Shown: in pieces, positions 32,153 to 40,878 of the stretch | Numbering within the stretch: the stretch's first letter is position 1 | How the letters are laid out: the number at the start of each line of letters is the position of its first letter | Assembly (NCBI GenBank): GCA_004214055.1 | Contig: SGYT01000005.1 | Span: 1-41,127 of the forward strand | Source: Candidatus Actinomarinales bacterium | GTDB taxonomy: Bacteria > Actinomycetota > Acidimicrobiia > Actinomarinales > Actinomarinaceae | Reading direction: 5' to 3' | Length of the DNA stretch: 41,127 nt | Program-made: the position numbers and the translations under genes | The notes under the pieces: generated by a model | The model's input: only the letters and a program-made list of their open reading frames with translations | Database searches by the model: none | Told to the model about the DNA's origin: nothing

Positions 32153-32361
32153 AGATTAGAAGTTTAATATTTTTAATATTTAGATCAATGCTAAGTTTTT
32201 TTGGCTTTGGTCAAGGAAACTGCATGTATTACCCAACCTGTTCTTCTGTTCTAAGCGAAGAAGTAAACGAAAATGGCTATATTAGAGCTTTACCTTTGGT
32301 TTTTCACAGGGTTTATATTTGTAATCCGATATATAGAAAATTTGGTAAAAATTGGCAATAA
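32149..32361 (+). CDS. yidD: Membrane protein insertion efficiency factor YidD
   Basis: A 70-aa protein that helps YidC insert membrane proteins. GNCMYYPTCSSVLSEEVNENG carries the conserved YPTCS motif, and ALPLVFHRVYICNPIY matches the family's R-x-x-R-C-x-P region, with Val-Tyr-Ile before the Cys. The TTG start overlaps the rnpA stop by four bases and its end overlaps yidC by ten, so the four genes are translated together. Confidence 0.9.
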   Translation: MKIRSLIFLIFRSMLSFFGFGQGNCMYYPTCSSVLSEEVNENGYIRALPLVFHRVYICNPIYRKFGKNWQ

Positions 32362-33185
32362 TAGAACCTTTCGCAGAAGCTATAGGATTCCTGCTTTCCT
32401 ATATATACGATTTTGGTGTCTCTTACGGCATATCAATAGTTGTATTGACAATAATTATTAACATTATAATTTTTCCTCTTACTTTAAGACAAACAAAATC
32501 TACAAAAAGAATGCAAGACGCCCAACCAGAACTTAAAAGGTTGCAAAAGCAATACAAAGACGACAAAGAAGAAATGAACAAAAAGGTCGCAGAATACTAT
32601 AAAGAAAAAGGAATAAACCCCCTTGGTTGCATTGTTCCGCTTTTAGTTCAAATGCCAGTTTGGTTTGCACTATTTAGGGTTTTAAGAGAGCCCCTTTTAT
32701 TTATACCAAAAGAAGCGAGCCTTTATTCGGCACTTGAAGATCCTCTAAGTGTTTTATATTTCAACATGGATTTACAAATTCCAGCATCGGCTATTAGTAA
32801 CTGGATGGAGAGGTTTCCATACATTATTTTAATATTATTAGTTGTAGGAACAGCACTAATACAACAAAACCAACTAACAAAGAAGCAAGGAAAGTCAAAC
32901 AACGCCCAACAACAACAAATGCAAATGATTGGAAAGGTTATGCCAATATTTTTTGGTTTTATATCCTGGACCCTTCCGTCTGGGTTGGTTGTTTATTTCT
33001 TAACGGGGAATATTTTTAGAATTGGACAACAAGCATTAATAGTTAAGCTTGAGGAAAATCAATCTGACAAAAGCAGTAAAGAAAACGGGAAAAAGAAAGA
33101 AAAAGATCTGGAAAACGAAGAAAACAATGAAGGACCTATAGTCAACGATTCTCGTAAAAAAAGAAAAAAAAGAAGGAGAAAATAA
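32352..33185 (+). CDS. yidC: YidC/Oxa1 membrane protein insertase
   Basis: Inserts and folds inner-membrane proteins (277 aa, the short type of gram-positive bacteria without the large periplasmic domain). Five membrane segments are seen, starting with YGISIVVLTIIINIIIFPLT, then the cytoplasmic hairpin KSTKRMQDAQPELKRLQKQY, NPLGCIVPLLVQMPVWFALF, and SWTLPSGLVVYFLTGNIF near the end. The C-terminal 45 residues are very basic and bind ribosomes. The start is TTG at 32352. The stop overlaps the ATG of jag (TAATG). Confidence 0.94.
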   Translation: MAIIEPFAEAIGFLLSYIYDFGVSYGISIVVLTIIINIIIFPLTLRQTKSTKRMQDAQPELKRLQKQYKDDKEEMNKKVAEYYKEKGINPLGCIVPLLVQMPVWFALFRVLREPLLFIPKEASLYSALEDPLSVLYFNMDLQIPASAISNWMERFPYIILILLVVGTALIQQNQLTKKQGKSNNAQQQQMQMIGKVMPIFFGFISWTLPSGLVVYFLTGNIFRIGQQALIVKLEENQSDKSSKENGKKKEKDLENEENNEGPIVNDSRKKRKKRRRK

Positions 33186-33937
33186 TGCCTAATAAATGGG
33201 TAGAGGTTGAAGCAAAAACAATAGATGATGCAATCAAGGCAGGCCTAAAAGAATTAGAACTCGATGATGCAACCGAGGCTGACATAAATATATTAAGAGA
33301 ACCCGAAGGAGGGGTTTTTGGTGTTGGAGGAACAAAGGCTCTAGTTAGAATCTCTGTTAGAAGCGGTTTTAAAAACAAAAACGGAAGAAGATACAAACAA
33401 AGAAACAGAAATGAAAGACCACAAAACCGAAGAGAAAAATTCGACACAAGAAAGCCGCGAGTAGAGGCTGATCCCAAAGAACAGTTAGAAGTTTCAATAT
33501 CCTTTTTAGAAGGATTAATAAAATCATTCGGCCTAAAGGGAGTAGTAAGTGGCGAGGTGAATGAAAGAAACCTTGTAGTAAAGGTTTCCGGAGAACAAAC
33601 AGAGGCTCTTGTTGGCGAAAAGGGAAATATTATTCGCTCTTTACACGAACTTACAAGAACGGTTGTCCAACGAAAAACCGGTGCCGGAACAAGGTTAAGG
33701 TTAGATGTAGCTGAATACGCGGAAAAAAGAAAAGAAGCACTAACAATTTATGCAGAAAGATTAACAAATCAAATACTTGAAGACAAGCAAGAGGTTATGT
33801 TAGAGCCGATGAACTCGGTTGACAGAAAAACACTACATGATGCGGTTTCTGAAATAAAAGGTATAAGGTCTTATTCTGAAGGAAGAGAACCCTATAGGTC
33901 TGTTGTTTTTGCTCCAAGCGAACAAGAAGAAGAATGA
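33185..33937 (+). CDS. jag: Jag/KhpB RNA-binding protein (SpoIIIJ-associated)
   Basis: A 250-aa RNA-binding protein found next to yidC across gram-positive bacteria. Residues 3-55 are the Jag_N domain (WVEVEAKTIDDAIKAGLKEL, then GGVFGVGGTKA). A basic linker of about 35 residues leads to the KH domain (VSGEQTEALVGEKGNIIRSL) and the R3H domain (LEPMNSVDRKTLHDAVSEIKG and YRSVVFAP). KhpB with KhpA controls cell division and wall growth in other species. It overlaps rsmG by four bases. Confidence 0.92.
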   Translation: MPNKWVEVEAKTIDDAIKAGLKELELDDATEADINILREPEGGVFGVGGTKALVRISVRSGFKNKNGRRYKQRNRNERPQNRREKFDTRKPRVEADPKEQLEVSISFLEGLIKSFGLKGVVSGEVNERNLVVKVSGEQTEALVGEKGNIIRSLHELTRTVVQRKTGAGTRLRLDVAEYAEKRKEALTIYAERLTNQILEDKQEVMLEPMNSVDRKTLHDAVSEIKGIRSYSEGREPYRSVVFAPSEQEEE

Positions 33938-34557
33938 CATATAATCCCCAAATTCCAAAGTGGGGAGAAAAATATCTAGAGGAAAAAAAAGAAAAACTTG
34001 TTAATTATCATAAGTGGTTATCTACTACAGGAAATAAGACGGGATTAATAAGTCAAAAAACAGACCAATATATTTGGGATGAATTTATAGTTCATTCCTT
34101 ATATTTTTATAAAATAATTGAAGATCTTGGAGTAGAAAAAAGTAGTATTTTTGATTTGGGAACTGGAGGGGGAATTCCGGGGGTACCAATATCTATTGTA
34201 AGCAGCACAAAAGTAGTACTAGTTGATAATAAAAAAAGCAGAATATTTGAACTAGATAGGCTAATTAAAATACTAAAGATAGAAGGTGTTGCAGCTAAAG
34301 AAAAAAACGCAATTGAGCTTATAAAAACTAAGGAAAACGCTATTTTTACACTACGTTGCTATCTTTCCACCTCAAGTTTGATTAAAGAAACAAAAAAAAC
34401 ACTAAAGAAATCAAAAAAATTAAATAAAAATATATATCTTGTCTCTTCCAATAAAAAAAATAATATCAAAACAGATAAAATGTTTCACGTGAAACAAGAA
34501 AAATTTCTTATCAATAAAAACGACTATCGATTTATTGATGTTATAACAAGTATGTGA
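33934..34557 (+). CDS. rsmG: 16S rRNA (guanine527-N7)-methyltransferase RsmG
   Basis: Methylates G527 of 16S rRNA with SAM (207 aa). The SAM loop is FDLGTGGGIPGVPISIV (73-89), and WDEFIVHSLYF is the N-terminal helix that enters the fold. The gene also carries a perfect parS site: MFHVKQ (183-188) is the translation of that palindrome, so codon choice there is constrained by DNA binding. The overlap with parA is four bases (GTGA). Confidence 0.92.
   Translation: MTYNPQIPKWGEKYLEEKKEKLVNYHKWLSTTGNKTGLISQKTDQYIWDEFIVHSLYFYKIIEDLGVEKSSIFDLGTGGGIPGVPISIVSSTKVVLVDNKKSRIFELDRLIKILKIEGVAAKEKNAIELIKTKENAIFTLRCYLSTSSLIKETKKTLKKSKKLNKNIYLVSSNKKNNIKTDKMFHVKQEKFLINKNDYRFIDVITSM
34481..34496. promoter_or_regulatory. 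parS: parS centromere site inside rsmG
   Basis: TGTTTCACGTGAAACA is a perfect 16-bp palindrome identical to the parS consensus. It lies 58 bp before the parA start and 3 kb from oriC. ParB loads here and spreads along DNA, so this is the nucleation point for origin segregation. Confidence 0.97.
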
Positions 34558-35324
34558 AAACAATTTCAATAATTTGTCAAAAAGGAGGAGTAGGAAAAAC
34601 AACAGCAGTTGTTAACTTATCCACTATTTTTTCAAAAAAAGGTTATAGAACATTAATTATTGATCTAGATCCCCAGGGAAACGTCTCAACATATCTAAAT
34701 TTCGATAAAAATACCAAAAATGTTACAAGTAGTATTGATTTATTAAGCGGTGTAACAGAAATTTTTACAGGCGAATTAAGCGAAAATCTTTCAATTATTC
34801 CTTCAAATAAAGAAATAGCCAGATATAACGATGAAAAAATCATTGGAGGCGCAAAAATTAGTAAGTTGAAAAAATATGGTCTTTTTAATGAGTTTGACTT
34901 TGTTTTCATAGACACTCCGCCAACCATGAGTTCCTTGGTTCAGGAAGGAATTGCTGCTTCAGACTATTACTTAATACCAACAAAGCCGGAATTTTTAGCT
35001 ATTGAAGGAGTAGCTCAAGCCATGAGTTTTGCTAAGACAACATTAAAAAACATACCAAACGTAAATGCTATATTTTTAGGGGTTTTACTAAATCAGGTTG
35101 AAACAAGAAGAGCTAGTTATGAAGAGTTTTTATCAGAATTAGAATATTTACTTGGAGACAGACTCTTCAAGACTAAAATTTCTCATCTCACAGAAATTGC
35201 AGACAGCCCTTTTTATGGTAAAACTGTGATAGATTTTAATAAGGAGAGTAAGGCAAGAATTCAATTTAACAAACTGGCAGAAGAAATAATAGAAAGAGTT
35301 GATAAAAATGAAGAGATCACTTAG
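34554..35324 (+). CDS. parA: Chromosome partitioning ATPase ParA (Soj)
   Basis: Walker-type ATPase, 256 aa, that moves ParB-bound origins along the nucleoid. The deviant Walker A is KGGVGKTT (10-17), followed by IIDLDPQGNVSTYL. FVFIDTPPTMSSL is Walker B and LIPTKPEFLAIEGV the switch region. GTG start overlaps the rsmG stop. The C-terminal 17 bp overlap parB, so both are made at a fixed ratio. Confidence 0.95.
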   Translation: MKTISIICQKGGVGKTTAVVNLSTIFSKKGYRTLIIDLDPQGNVSTYLNFDKNTKNVTSSIDLLSGVTEIFTGELSENLSIIPSNKEIARYNDEKIIGGAKISKLKKYGLFNEFDFVFIDTPPTMSSLVQEGIAASDYYLIPTKPEFLAIEGVAQAMSFAKTTLKNIPNVNAIFLGVLLNQVETRRASYEEFLSELEYLLGDRLFKTKISHLTEIADSPFYGKTVIDFNKESKARIQFNKLAEEIIERVDKNEEIT

Positions 35325-36108
35325 CTCGCTAATAACAGATACAAACGTAAGGGAGTTCAAGGCTATCGAGATAGAAATATCTCAAATAAAAAAAAGCGAC
35401 ACACAAGCACGTACAAATTTTGATAAAGGTAAGTTGCTAGAGCTCAGCCAGTCAATAGTTAAAAATGGAATTTTACAACCACTAATAGTTCAAGAAGCTG
35501 GAGAAAACCAATATAGATTGATTGCTGGCGAGAGAAGGTTGAGAGCAGCAAAAGAAGCCGGATTAAAAGCTGTTCCGTGTTTAATAAAAGACGTTAGCTC
35601 AAGAGAAGCTGCAGTAATTGGCTTGGTTGAGAATGTTCAAAGAAAGCAGCTTAAAACAACAGAAGAAGCAGCAGGATATAAAAAACTATTAGAAGAATAT
35701 AATCTTGAAACTAAAGATATAGCAGAGCTAGTTGGAAAAAGCAGATCCTACGTTTCAAACTTACTTAGATTATCAAAGTTAAGTACAGAAGTATACGGCG
35801 CTCTTGAAGAAGGACTTGTTACAATGGGTCAAGTTAAACCAATAATAAACCTAGAAGAAAATCAGCAAAACGAAATCCTTACTGAAATTTTAAGCTTAAA
35901 GCTTTCTAGTAGACAAGTAGAAGAAAGAGTAAGAAAAATAGCAAACCCCTCAGATAAAGTTTCCGAAAAGCTGCTGCACTATAAAAACTTTTTTGAAAAT
36001 AAAACAGGTTCGAAAGTAGATATAAAAACAAACAAGAACAACTTTAAAGTAACATTAAACTTTCGCACAGAGGATGATCTTAATGTTTTTATTAATAGTT
36101 TTAAGTAG
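35308..36108 (+). CDS. parB: Chromosome partitioning protein ParB (CTPase)
   Basis: The track start (TTG, 35299) is three codons too early; ATG at 35308 gives MKRSLSSLI. ParB clamps onto DNA at parS and slides using CTP (266 aa). The N-terminal domain has LIAGERRLRAAKEAGL (CTP-binding box) and LVENVQRKQLKTTEEA, followed by the helix-turn-helix DIAELVGKSRSYVSNLLRLS that reads parS. The C-terminal about 50 residues form the dimer domain. Its last eight bases overlap the convergent cwlM-like gene. Confidence 0.95.
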   Translation: MKRSLSSLITDTNVREFKAIEIEISQIKKSDTQARTNFDKGKLLELSQSIVKNGILQPLIVQEAGENQYRLIAGERRLRAAKEAGLKAVPCLIKDVSSREAAVIGLVENVQRKQLKTTEEAAGYKKLLEEYNLETKDIAELVGKSRSYVSNLLRLSKLSTEVYGALEEGLVTMGQVKPIINLEENQQNEILTEILSLKLSSRQVEERVRKIANPSDKVSEKLLHYKNFFENKTGSKVDIKTNKNNFKVTLNFRTEDDLNVFINSFK

Positions 36109-37045
36109 ACAGAGATTCATTCAACCCATCTAATAGAGAATTAAGTAATTTCTCCAATAGATCAATTTGGTAAAATTTACCATTTACTAATACAGCAACA
36201 GATTTAGTACTTTTCAAAAGATTCGAAGACCTTCCGACAGAGGGAATATTATATTCAGAAGAAATTGAGTCACTTATTTTCTTACCAATAATACTTTCTG
36301 AAAAACTTCCTTTAAAATATTCTATAAAACTATCATCAGAATCCTTAAAAGAAACAAACAATGTGGGCTGTTTGTTGTTTATATAATTTATTACATTTAT
36401 TTCTTCTACTTTTTCACCAGCTTCAGAAGCGAAAGAAGGAAGGATGTTTTTTTCTAGACACAGCTGTTTTACCTTTTCATAAATAACAAGCTGTTCTTTG
36501 TAGTTTCCAATATTTGGAATATTAAAAGAAACAGAATAACCAATATTTCCTGAGAGAAAACTTGGTGAAATTGTTTTAATAGCCTCATTGAGTGAGGTAT
36601 CAAAACCCGGTCTTATTAATCTTTTTATTTCGTCAACTGTATTTAGACCAACGGTTCCATCAATAGCTAGCCCCTTATTTTCTTGAAATTTTATTACAGA
36701 CGAAACAACTTCCTTTGTAAAAACTCCGTTAATAGGTTCTGAATAAAAACCCAATCTAGACAAAAGCTCTTGTAACTCTTCCACGTCTGATCCGTAAAGG
36801 TTTGGGTTTGTTTTTGTTAAAATCCTGTCTCCCAGCCTATATCCATAGTTAACCAACTCAACCCACAATGCTTCCTTTGTTGAAAGGCTTCGAAGGCTTC
36901 TGTCTTCTAAAAACAAAGAAAGAATAGATTTAATTTCAGTTTTGTCTTCTGCTGATGAATAGCCAATGTAATTTAATTTTTCTTTAAGATCTTGTAATTC
37001 TACTTCTGAAAGTTCATCTACAAAAGAGAGAGAATCTAAATTAAT
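36101..37045 (-). CDS. CwlM-like protein with two peptidoglycan-binding domains and inert amidase fold
   Basis: The track starts at TTG 36916, inside a domain. The frame is open to a stop just above 37045, and the extra residues (VELQDLKEKLNYIGYSSAED, then TEIKSILSLFLEDRSL) complete a first peptidoglycan-binding module, so ATT at 37045, seven bases after AAAGGTGG, is proposed as start (314 aa). WVELVNYGYRLGDRI followed by VEELQELLSRLGF is very like actinobacterial CwlM, whose gene lies near trxB. The last 150 residues resemble an amidase_3 fold, but FVSFKDSDDS replaces the zinc-binding SxHxN, so catalysis is unlikely. In mycobacteria CwlM regulates MurA; a similar role is inferred. Confidence 0.75.
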   Translation of the reverse strand: MNLDSLSFVDELSEVELQDLKEKLNYIGYSSAEDKTEIKSILSLFLEDRSLRSLSTKEALWVELVNYGYRLGDRILTKTNPNLYGSDVEELQELLSRLGFYSEPINGVFTKEVVSSVIKFQENKGLAIDGTVGLNTVDEIKRLIRPGFDTSLNEAIKTISPSFLSGNIGYSVSFNIPNIGNYKEQLVIYEKVKQLCLEKNILPSFASEAGEKVEEINVINYINNKQPTLFVSFKDSDDSFIEYFKGSFSESIIGKKISDSISSEYNIPSVGRSSNLLKSTKSVAVLVNGKFYQIDLLEKLLNSLLDGLNESLST

Positions 37046-37955
37046 GTTCTAGCCACCTTTCAGCATCAATTGCTGCTTGACAACCGGTGCCAGCAGCTGT
37101 TACTGCTTGTCTGTAAACAGAATCAGCTACATCACCCGCTGCAAAGACCCCGGGAACAGAAGTGCTAGTATCTGTTGTAAAACCAGTCTTTATATAGCCC
37201 TTTTCATCTAGATCAACCAAACCATCCAAAAAAACTACGTTTGGTGTATGACCAATAGCGACAAAAACTCCATCTATAGTTAGTTTTGAAGATGAACCAT
37301 CTCCAGTGTCTTTAAGAGAGACCGAATTCACGGCTTCTTTTCCATGAATTTCCGCTACTTCCTTACTCCAGAGCACCTCAATTTTTTCATTTTCTAAAAC
37401 TCTATCTTGCATAATTTTACTAGCTCTAAACGAGTCTCTTCTATGAACAATATAAACCTTTGTTGCAAACTTTGTTAAGAAAAGAGCTTCTTCCATTGCT
37501 GAATCTCCACCACCGACAACTATTACTTTTTTTTCTTTAAAAAAGAAACCATCACAAGTAGCACAAGAAGAGACCCCGTGGCCTTGAAGTTCTTTTTCTC
37601 CTTTTACATCAAGCCATATTGCAGATGCTCCAGATGAAATAATTACTGACTTAAATTCATAAGAGCCCTTTCCTGTTTCGAGCTTAAAGCCGCCATCAAT
37701 TTTTTCTATTTTATTTACTGTCTCTGTTTTAATTTGGGTTCCAAATTTTTCAGCCTGTTTTTTAAATATCTGCATTAAGTCAGGTCCCATTACTCCTGAA
37801 TCAAAACCAGGGTAATTCTCTACATCGGTTGTTAGCATAAGTTGACCACCTGACTCTAAGCCCTCAAAAAGGACAGGCTCTAAACTCGCTCTTGAAGCAT
37901 AAATGCCGGCAGTATAACCAGCAGGACCAGAACCAATAATTGCTAGATTATGCAT
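37041..37955 (-). CDS. trxB: Thioredoxin reductase
   Basis: Reduces thioredoxin with NADPH (304 aa). FAD motif IIGSGPAGYTAGIYASRA (6-23), redox-active CATCDG (Cys131/Cys134) and NADPH motif VVGGGDSAMEEALFL are intact; TSVPGVFAAGDVAD is the second FAD contact. In most actinobacteria trxA follows at once; here trxB overlaps the cwlM-like gene directly and no trxA is found. Its start overlaps the preceding small membrane gene by eight bases. Confidence 0.95.
   Translation of the reverse strand: MHNLAIIGSGPAGYTAGIYASRASLEPVLFEGLESGGQLMLTTDVENYPGFDSGVMGPDLMQIFKKQAEKFGTQIKTETVNKIEKIDGGFKLETGKGSYEFKSVIISSGASAIWLDVKGEKELQGHGVSSCATCDGFFFKEKKVIVVGGGDSAMEEALFLTKFATKVYIVHRRDSFRASKIMQDRVLENEKIEVLWSKEVAEIHGKEAVNSVSLKDTGDGSSSKLTIDGVFVAIGHTPNVVFLDGLVDLDEKGYIKTGFTTDTSTSVPGVFAAGDVADSVYRQAVTAAGTGCQAAIDAERWLEH
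37053..37060 (-). promoter_or_regulatory. Shine-Dalgarno supporting an ATT start
   Basis: On the minus strand AAAGGTGG lies within the trxB 3' end, seven bases upstream of ATT 37045. No ATG, GTG or TTG exists in frame until 36916. Confidence 0.5.
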
Positions 37956-38232
37956 TTCTTTTCTTTCTGTAGTTGTTTAAAGATAAAAATAGAAAAACCA
38001 AACCAAGTGCAGCCATGGCGAAACCAGTTGGGTTAACTCCAAGCAACAAACCAAGTCCCTGCATTATTTTAATTACACCCATAAATAAAAAAACCAAGGA
38101 TGTTAATAAAAGGACAACAAGCAATAAACCTAGACTTGCAAACCCTGTAAAACGCTGAATAGGCCTAACAATAAGTTCTTTTATTGTTTTTATTAGACCA
38201 TCTATAGATTCTATAAAGCTATCTTCTTCCAT
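37948..38232 (-). CDS. Small two-helix membrane protein, 94 aa
   Basis: An acidic-to-basic N-terminus (MEEDSFIESIDGLIKTIKEL) leads to a first helix (FASLGLLLVVLLLTSLVFLF) and a second one (FAMAALGLVFLFLSL) with a basic tail YRKKRNA. The topology resembles phage-holin-superfamily/DUF actinobacterial proteins, but no family is certain. It overlaps the trxB start by eight bases, so the two are co-translated and might work together at the membrane. Confidence 0.7.
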   Translation of the reverse strand: MEEDSFIESIDGLIKTIKELIVRPIQRFTGFASLGLLLVVLLLTSLVFLFMGVIKIMQGLGLLLGVNPTGFAMAALGLVFLFLSLNNYRKKRNA

Positions 38233-38283
38233 ATTGTTATCTTAAGCCACTTAAGTTTATTAATGAACTCTTTAAATTTCGTT

Positions 38284-38994
38284 TTAGTTTGAGGAGGTCA
38301 TTATTAGTAGCTTTTTTTTAGAAATGTTGAACGAGTTGTTTGTATAAAGTCTTAAGGCAGCCTCATTGTTTTCTTGGGTGTTTAGTTTCATCTTTTTGTA
38401 ATTTTTTGATTTAGCAAATGATAAAACATACTTAAGTAACTTGTCACCTATACCTTGTTTTTGAAAGTCTTTATGAACACCAAACCTCTGAAGATAGGTA
38501 AAGCCACGAGTTTCACCAAGAATTGCATATCCCCTTAATTCGTTATCTGAAAAAATCTTAAACAAATGATTGTTATTACAGCTTTTCATTGTTTCAACAA
38601 AATTAGAATAAGAGTTTTTCCAATAGGAGCTAAAGATCTTCCTGTCTACTTCTAGCAAGACCCCTATGTCTGACAAGTTAAATTTTGTATGCTCTACTGA
38701 TTTGTAGTCACTTTGATTTAATTGTTTAATATCCTTAAGATTTGATTCACAAATAAGCAAACTATGTTTTTGAACCCAGCCAGCGTCTAACCACCTTGTT
38801 GCTTCTACTTCACTTATCATTGAGGAATTAAAGGATAAACTCAGTTCCTGCGATGTTTTATTTACACTTTTCAATAGAGACTTCCCACCAAGAATTTTCT
38901 CAAAATAAATACAGTCAACAAACTCATTCCATTTTCTTGTATAAAAAGAGCCGTTTAATTTAAGATTTAATTTTTTCTCATCTGTTAAATACAT
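38284..38994 (-). CDS. GNAT-family N-acetyltransferase
   Basis: A 236-aa acetyl-CoA-dependent transferase with an extra N-terminal half. The GNAT core is in the last 110 residues: GYAILGETRGFTYLQRFGVH, then KDFQKQGIGDKLLKYVL (the pyrophosphate loop Q/RxxGxG/A) and LNTQENNEAALRLYTNNSF. The N-terminal about 120 residues look like a second, degenerate GNAT copy. The acceptor is not known. Start overlaps the NUDIX gene by 17 bases. Confidence 0.85.
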   Translation of the reverse strand: MYLTDEKKLNLKLNGSFYTRKWNEFVDCIYFEKILGGKSLLKSVNKTSQELSLSFNSSMISEVEATRWLDAGWVQKHSLLICESNLKDIKQLNQSDYKSVEHTKFNLSDIGVLLEVDRKIFSSYWKNSYSNFVETMKSCNNNHLFKIFSDNELRGYAILGETRGFTYLQRFGVHKDFQKQGIGDKLLKYVLSFAKSKNYKKMKLNTQENNEAALRLYTNNSFNISKKKLLIMTSSN

Positions 38995-39406
38995 ACTTTA
39001 AAATTTTTTTATCTTCATCATAAGTTAATAGATCAAGGGCTTTTTTTTCTGGAACAATTGCTATTTCTTCAATTTCATGATCTGGTTCTTTCACAAATTC
39101 TTTTATAACTGTCATTTCGTAAAACCAAACTGTTTTTTGAATAGTTTCTCCATATTCAATTGAATATCTTGATTCAGCTATAGGTTTATCTCCTAAGCAT
39201 TTAACCTCAAAGCCGGTTTCTTCAAAAACTTCTCTTTCTGCTGCTTCGAGGGGAGTTTCACCTTCTTCTAGATGTCCTTTTGGAAAACCCCAGAAGCCAG
39301 AACTATAATTTTTTTTATACTCTTCTCTTAGGCGATTTTTTACTAAAAGAATCTTGTTTCCTGCTAGAACTATTCCGCCTGCTGCAAAATCTACTTTAGA
39401 ATTCAT
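38978..39406 (-). CDS. NUDIX hydrolase
   Basis: A 142-aa pyrophosphohydrolase. The Nudix box GHLEEGETPLEAAEREVFEETGF (44-66) is complete, with FWGFPKG ahead of it. Close relatives of this length hydrolyse (di)nucleoside polyphosphates or oxidised nucleotides. It is divergent from the CCA-adding enzyme with a 35-bp spacer, which is too short for more than overlapping promoters. Confidence 0.9.
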   Translation of the reverse strand: MNSKVDFAAGGIVLAGNKILLVKNRLREEYKKNYSSGFWGFPKGHLEEGETPLEAAEREVFEETGFEVKCLGDKPIAESRYSIEYGETIQKTVWFYEMTVIKEFVKEPDHEIEEIAIVPEKKALDLLTYDEDKKILKYVFNR

Positions 39407-39441
39407 ACTTTATTTTTCCAATTATTCTCTAAGCTAACAAT

Positions 39442-40815
39442 ATGGTACCAACAACATTGACAAATGCTTTAGATGAAAAGCCTTTTCTTAAAGAGGTTTC
39501 GACCTCTTACGAGGAAGCTGGCTTTGAAATATATCTTGTTGGAGGAGCTGTAAGAGATGGAATTTTAGGAATTGAAACAAAGGATTTTGACTTTACAACA
39601 AACGCGAGCCCAGAAGATTCTTTGGAATTGCTTGGCAACAAAGGCTATAAAACAACAGAAATAGGGAAAGCTTTTGGAACAATTGAAACAATAATCGAAG
39701 AATGTTCTCTTCATATAACAACATATAGAGAAGACACCTATGATAAAGATTCAAGAAAACCAGTAGTTAAAACTTCAAGAGATCTAGACAAAGACCTAAG
39801 CAGAAGAGACTTTACAATTAACGCTCTTGCATATGACATGAGTAAAAATAAAATTATTGATCCATACAGTGGACTAAAAGATCTTTCAAAAGGAATAATA
39901 AGAACACCAGATAGCCCAAATATTTCTTTTTCTGACGATCCGCTAAGGATGCTTAGGGCTTGTAGGTTTATAAGCACACATGGTTTCACTCCAAACAATG
40001 AGGTGTTTGAAGCAATTACAAAAAACCTAGAGAGAATACAAATAGTAAGCACTGAAAGAATAAGAGACGAATTTACAAAACTACTTACAGGCGAAAATCC
40101 GTCACTAGGAATAAAAGCATTTGTTGAAAGCGGATTAAGTCAACTAATAATGCCTGAGTTGGATGAATTAAAAATTGAAGTAGATCCAAACCATCATCAT
40201 AAAGACGTTTACGAGCATACGATGATTGTTGTAGATAGGGTTTCCCCAATACTAGTTTCTAGAATGTCGGCACTTCTACACGACATAGGAAAACCCAACA
40301 CTAAGGGAATTGAGAATGGAAAAGTGCACTTTAGACACCACGAAGTTGTTGGTGCCAAAATGAGTAAAAAAATTCTAAAGAGACTCAAGTATGATAATGA
40401 GACAATCAAGAAAGTCTCACTTTTAGTTGAAAACCACCTAAGGCCACATACTTTTAAGATGGGTTGGACAGACGCTGCAGTAAGAAGATACATAATTGAC
40501 GCCGGAGGGTTGATGGAAGAGCTAAACGATTTAGTAAGAGCAGATATTACAACTAAGAATAAAGCAAAATATGAAGAGATAAACAAATATTTAGACGAAA
40601 TGGAAGAGAGAATAAAAGAAGTAGCCGAAAAGGAAGAGCTATCTAAATTGAGACCACCTATTTCAGGAGATGAGATAATGAAGATGTTTAACTTAGAACC
40701 AGGACCGGATGTTGGGAAGATTATGAAAGCTTTGTATGAGCAAAGAGTCAACGATGGAGAGGTTTCTAAGGATGAAGCAACAAAATTAGCTGAAGAAGTT
40801 TATAAGAAATTATAA
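39442..40815 (+). CDS. CCA tRNA nucleotidyltransferase with HD domain
   Basis: Adds or repairs the CCA end of tRNAs (457 aa). The nucleotidyl-transfer head has LVGGAVRDGILG (33-44) and the metal-binding DFDF (Asp48, Asp50). RRDFTINALAYD and DDPLRMLRACRF are the neck motifs of class II enzymes, and HHHKDVYEHT with LLHDIGKP forms an HD phosphohydrolase domain in the C-terminal half, as in other actinobacterial members. The start ATG at 39442 lies next to the promoter region shared with the NUDIX gene. Confidence 0.93.
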   Translation: MVPTTLTNALDEKPFLKEVSTSYEEAGFEIYLVGGAVRDGILGIETKDFDFTTNASPEDSLELLGNKGYKTTEIGKAFGTIETIIEECSLHITTYREDTYDKDSRKPVVKTSRDLDKDLSRRDFTINALAYDMSKNKIIDPYSGLKDLSKGIIRTPDSPNISFSDDPLRMLRACRFISTHGFTPNNEVFEAITKNLERIQIVSTERIRDEFTKLLTGENPSLGIKAFVESGLSQLIMPELDELKIEVDPNHHHKDVYEHTMIVVDRVSPILVSRMSALLHDIGKPNTKGIENGKVHFRHHEVVGAKMSKKILKRLKYDNETIKKVSLLVENHLRPHTFKMGWTDAAVRRYIIDAGGLMEELNDLVRADITTKNKAKYEEINKYLDEMEERIKEVAEKEELSKLRPPISGDEIMKMFNLEPGPDVGKIMKALYEQRVNDGEVSKDEATKLAEEVYKKL

Positions 40816-40878
40816 AAAAACTACCTTATTAATCTCAGTATAGTAAAGTTGCCTAGTCTAAAAAATATAAGGAGAAAC

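Noticed and set aside
35299-35307. TTG start of parB given by the track
   Set aside because: ATG nine bases downstream gives the normal N-terminus; TTG adds only Met-Ile-Lys and has no better ribosome binding site.
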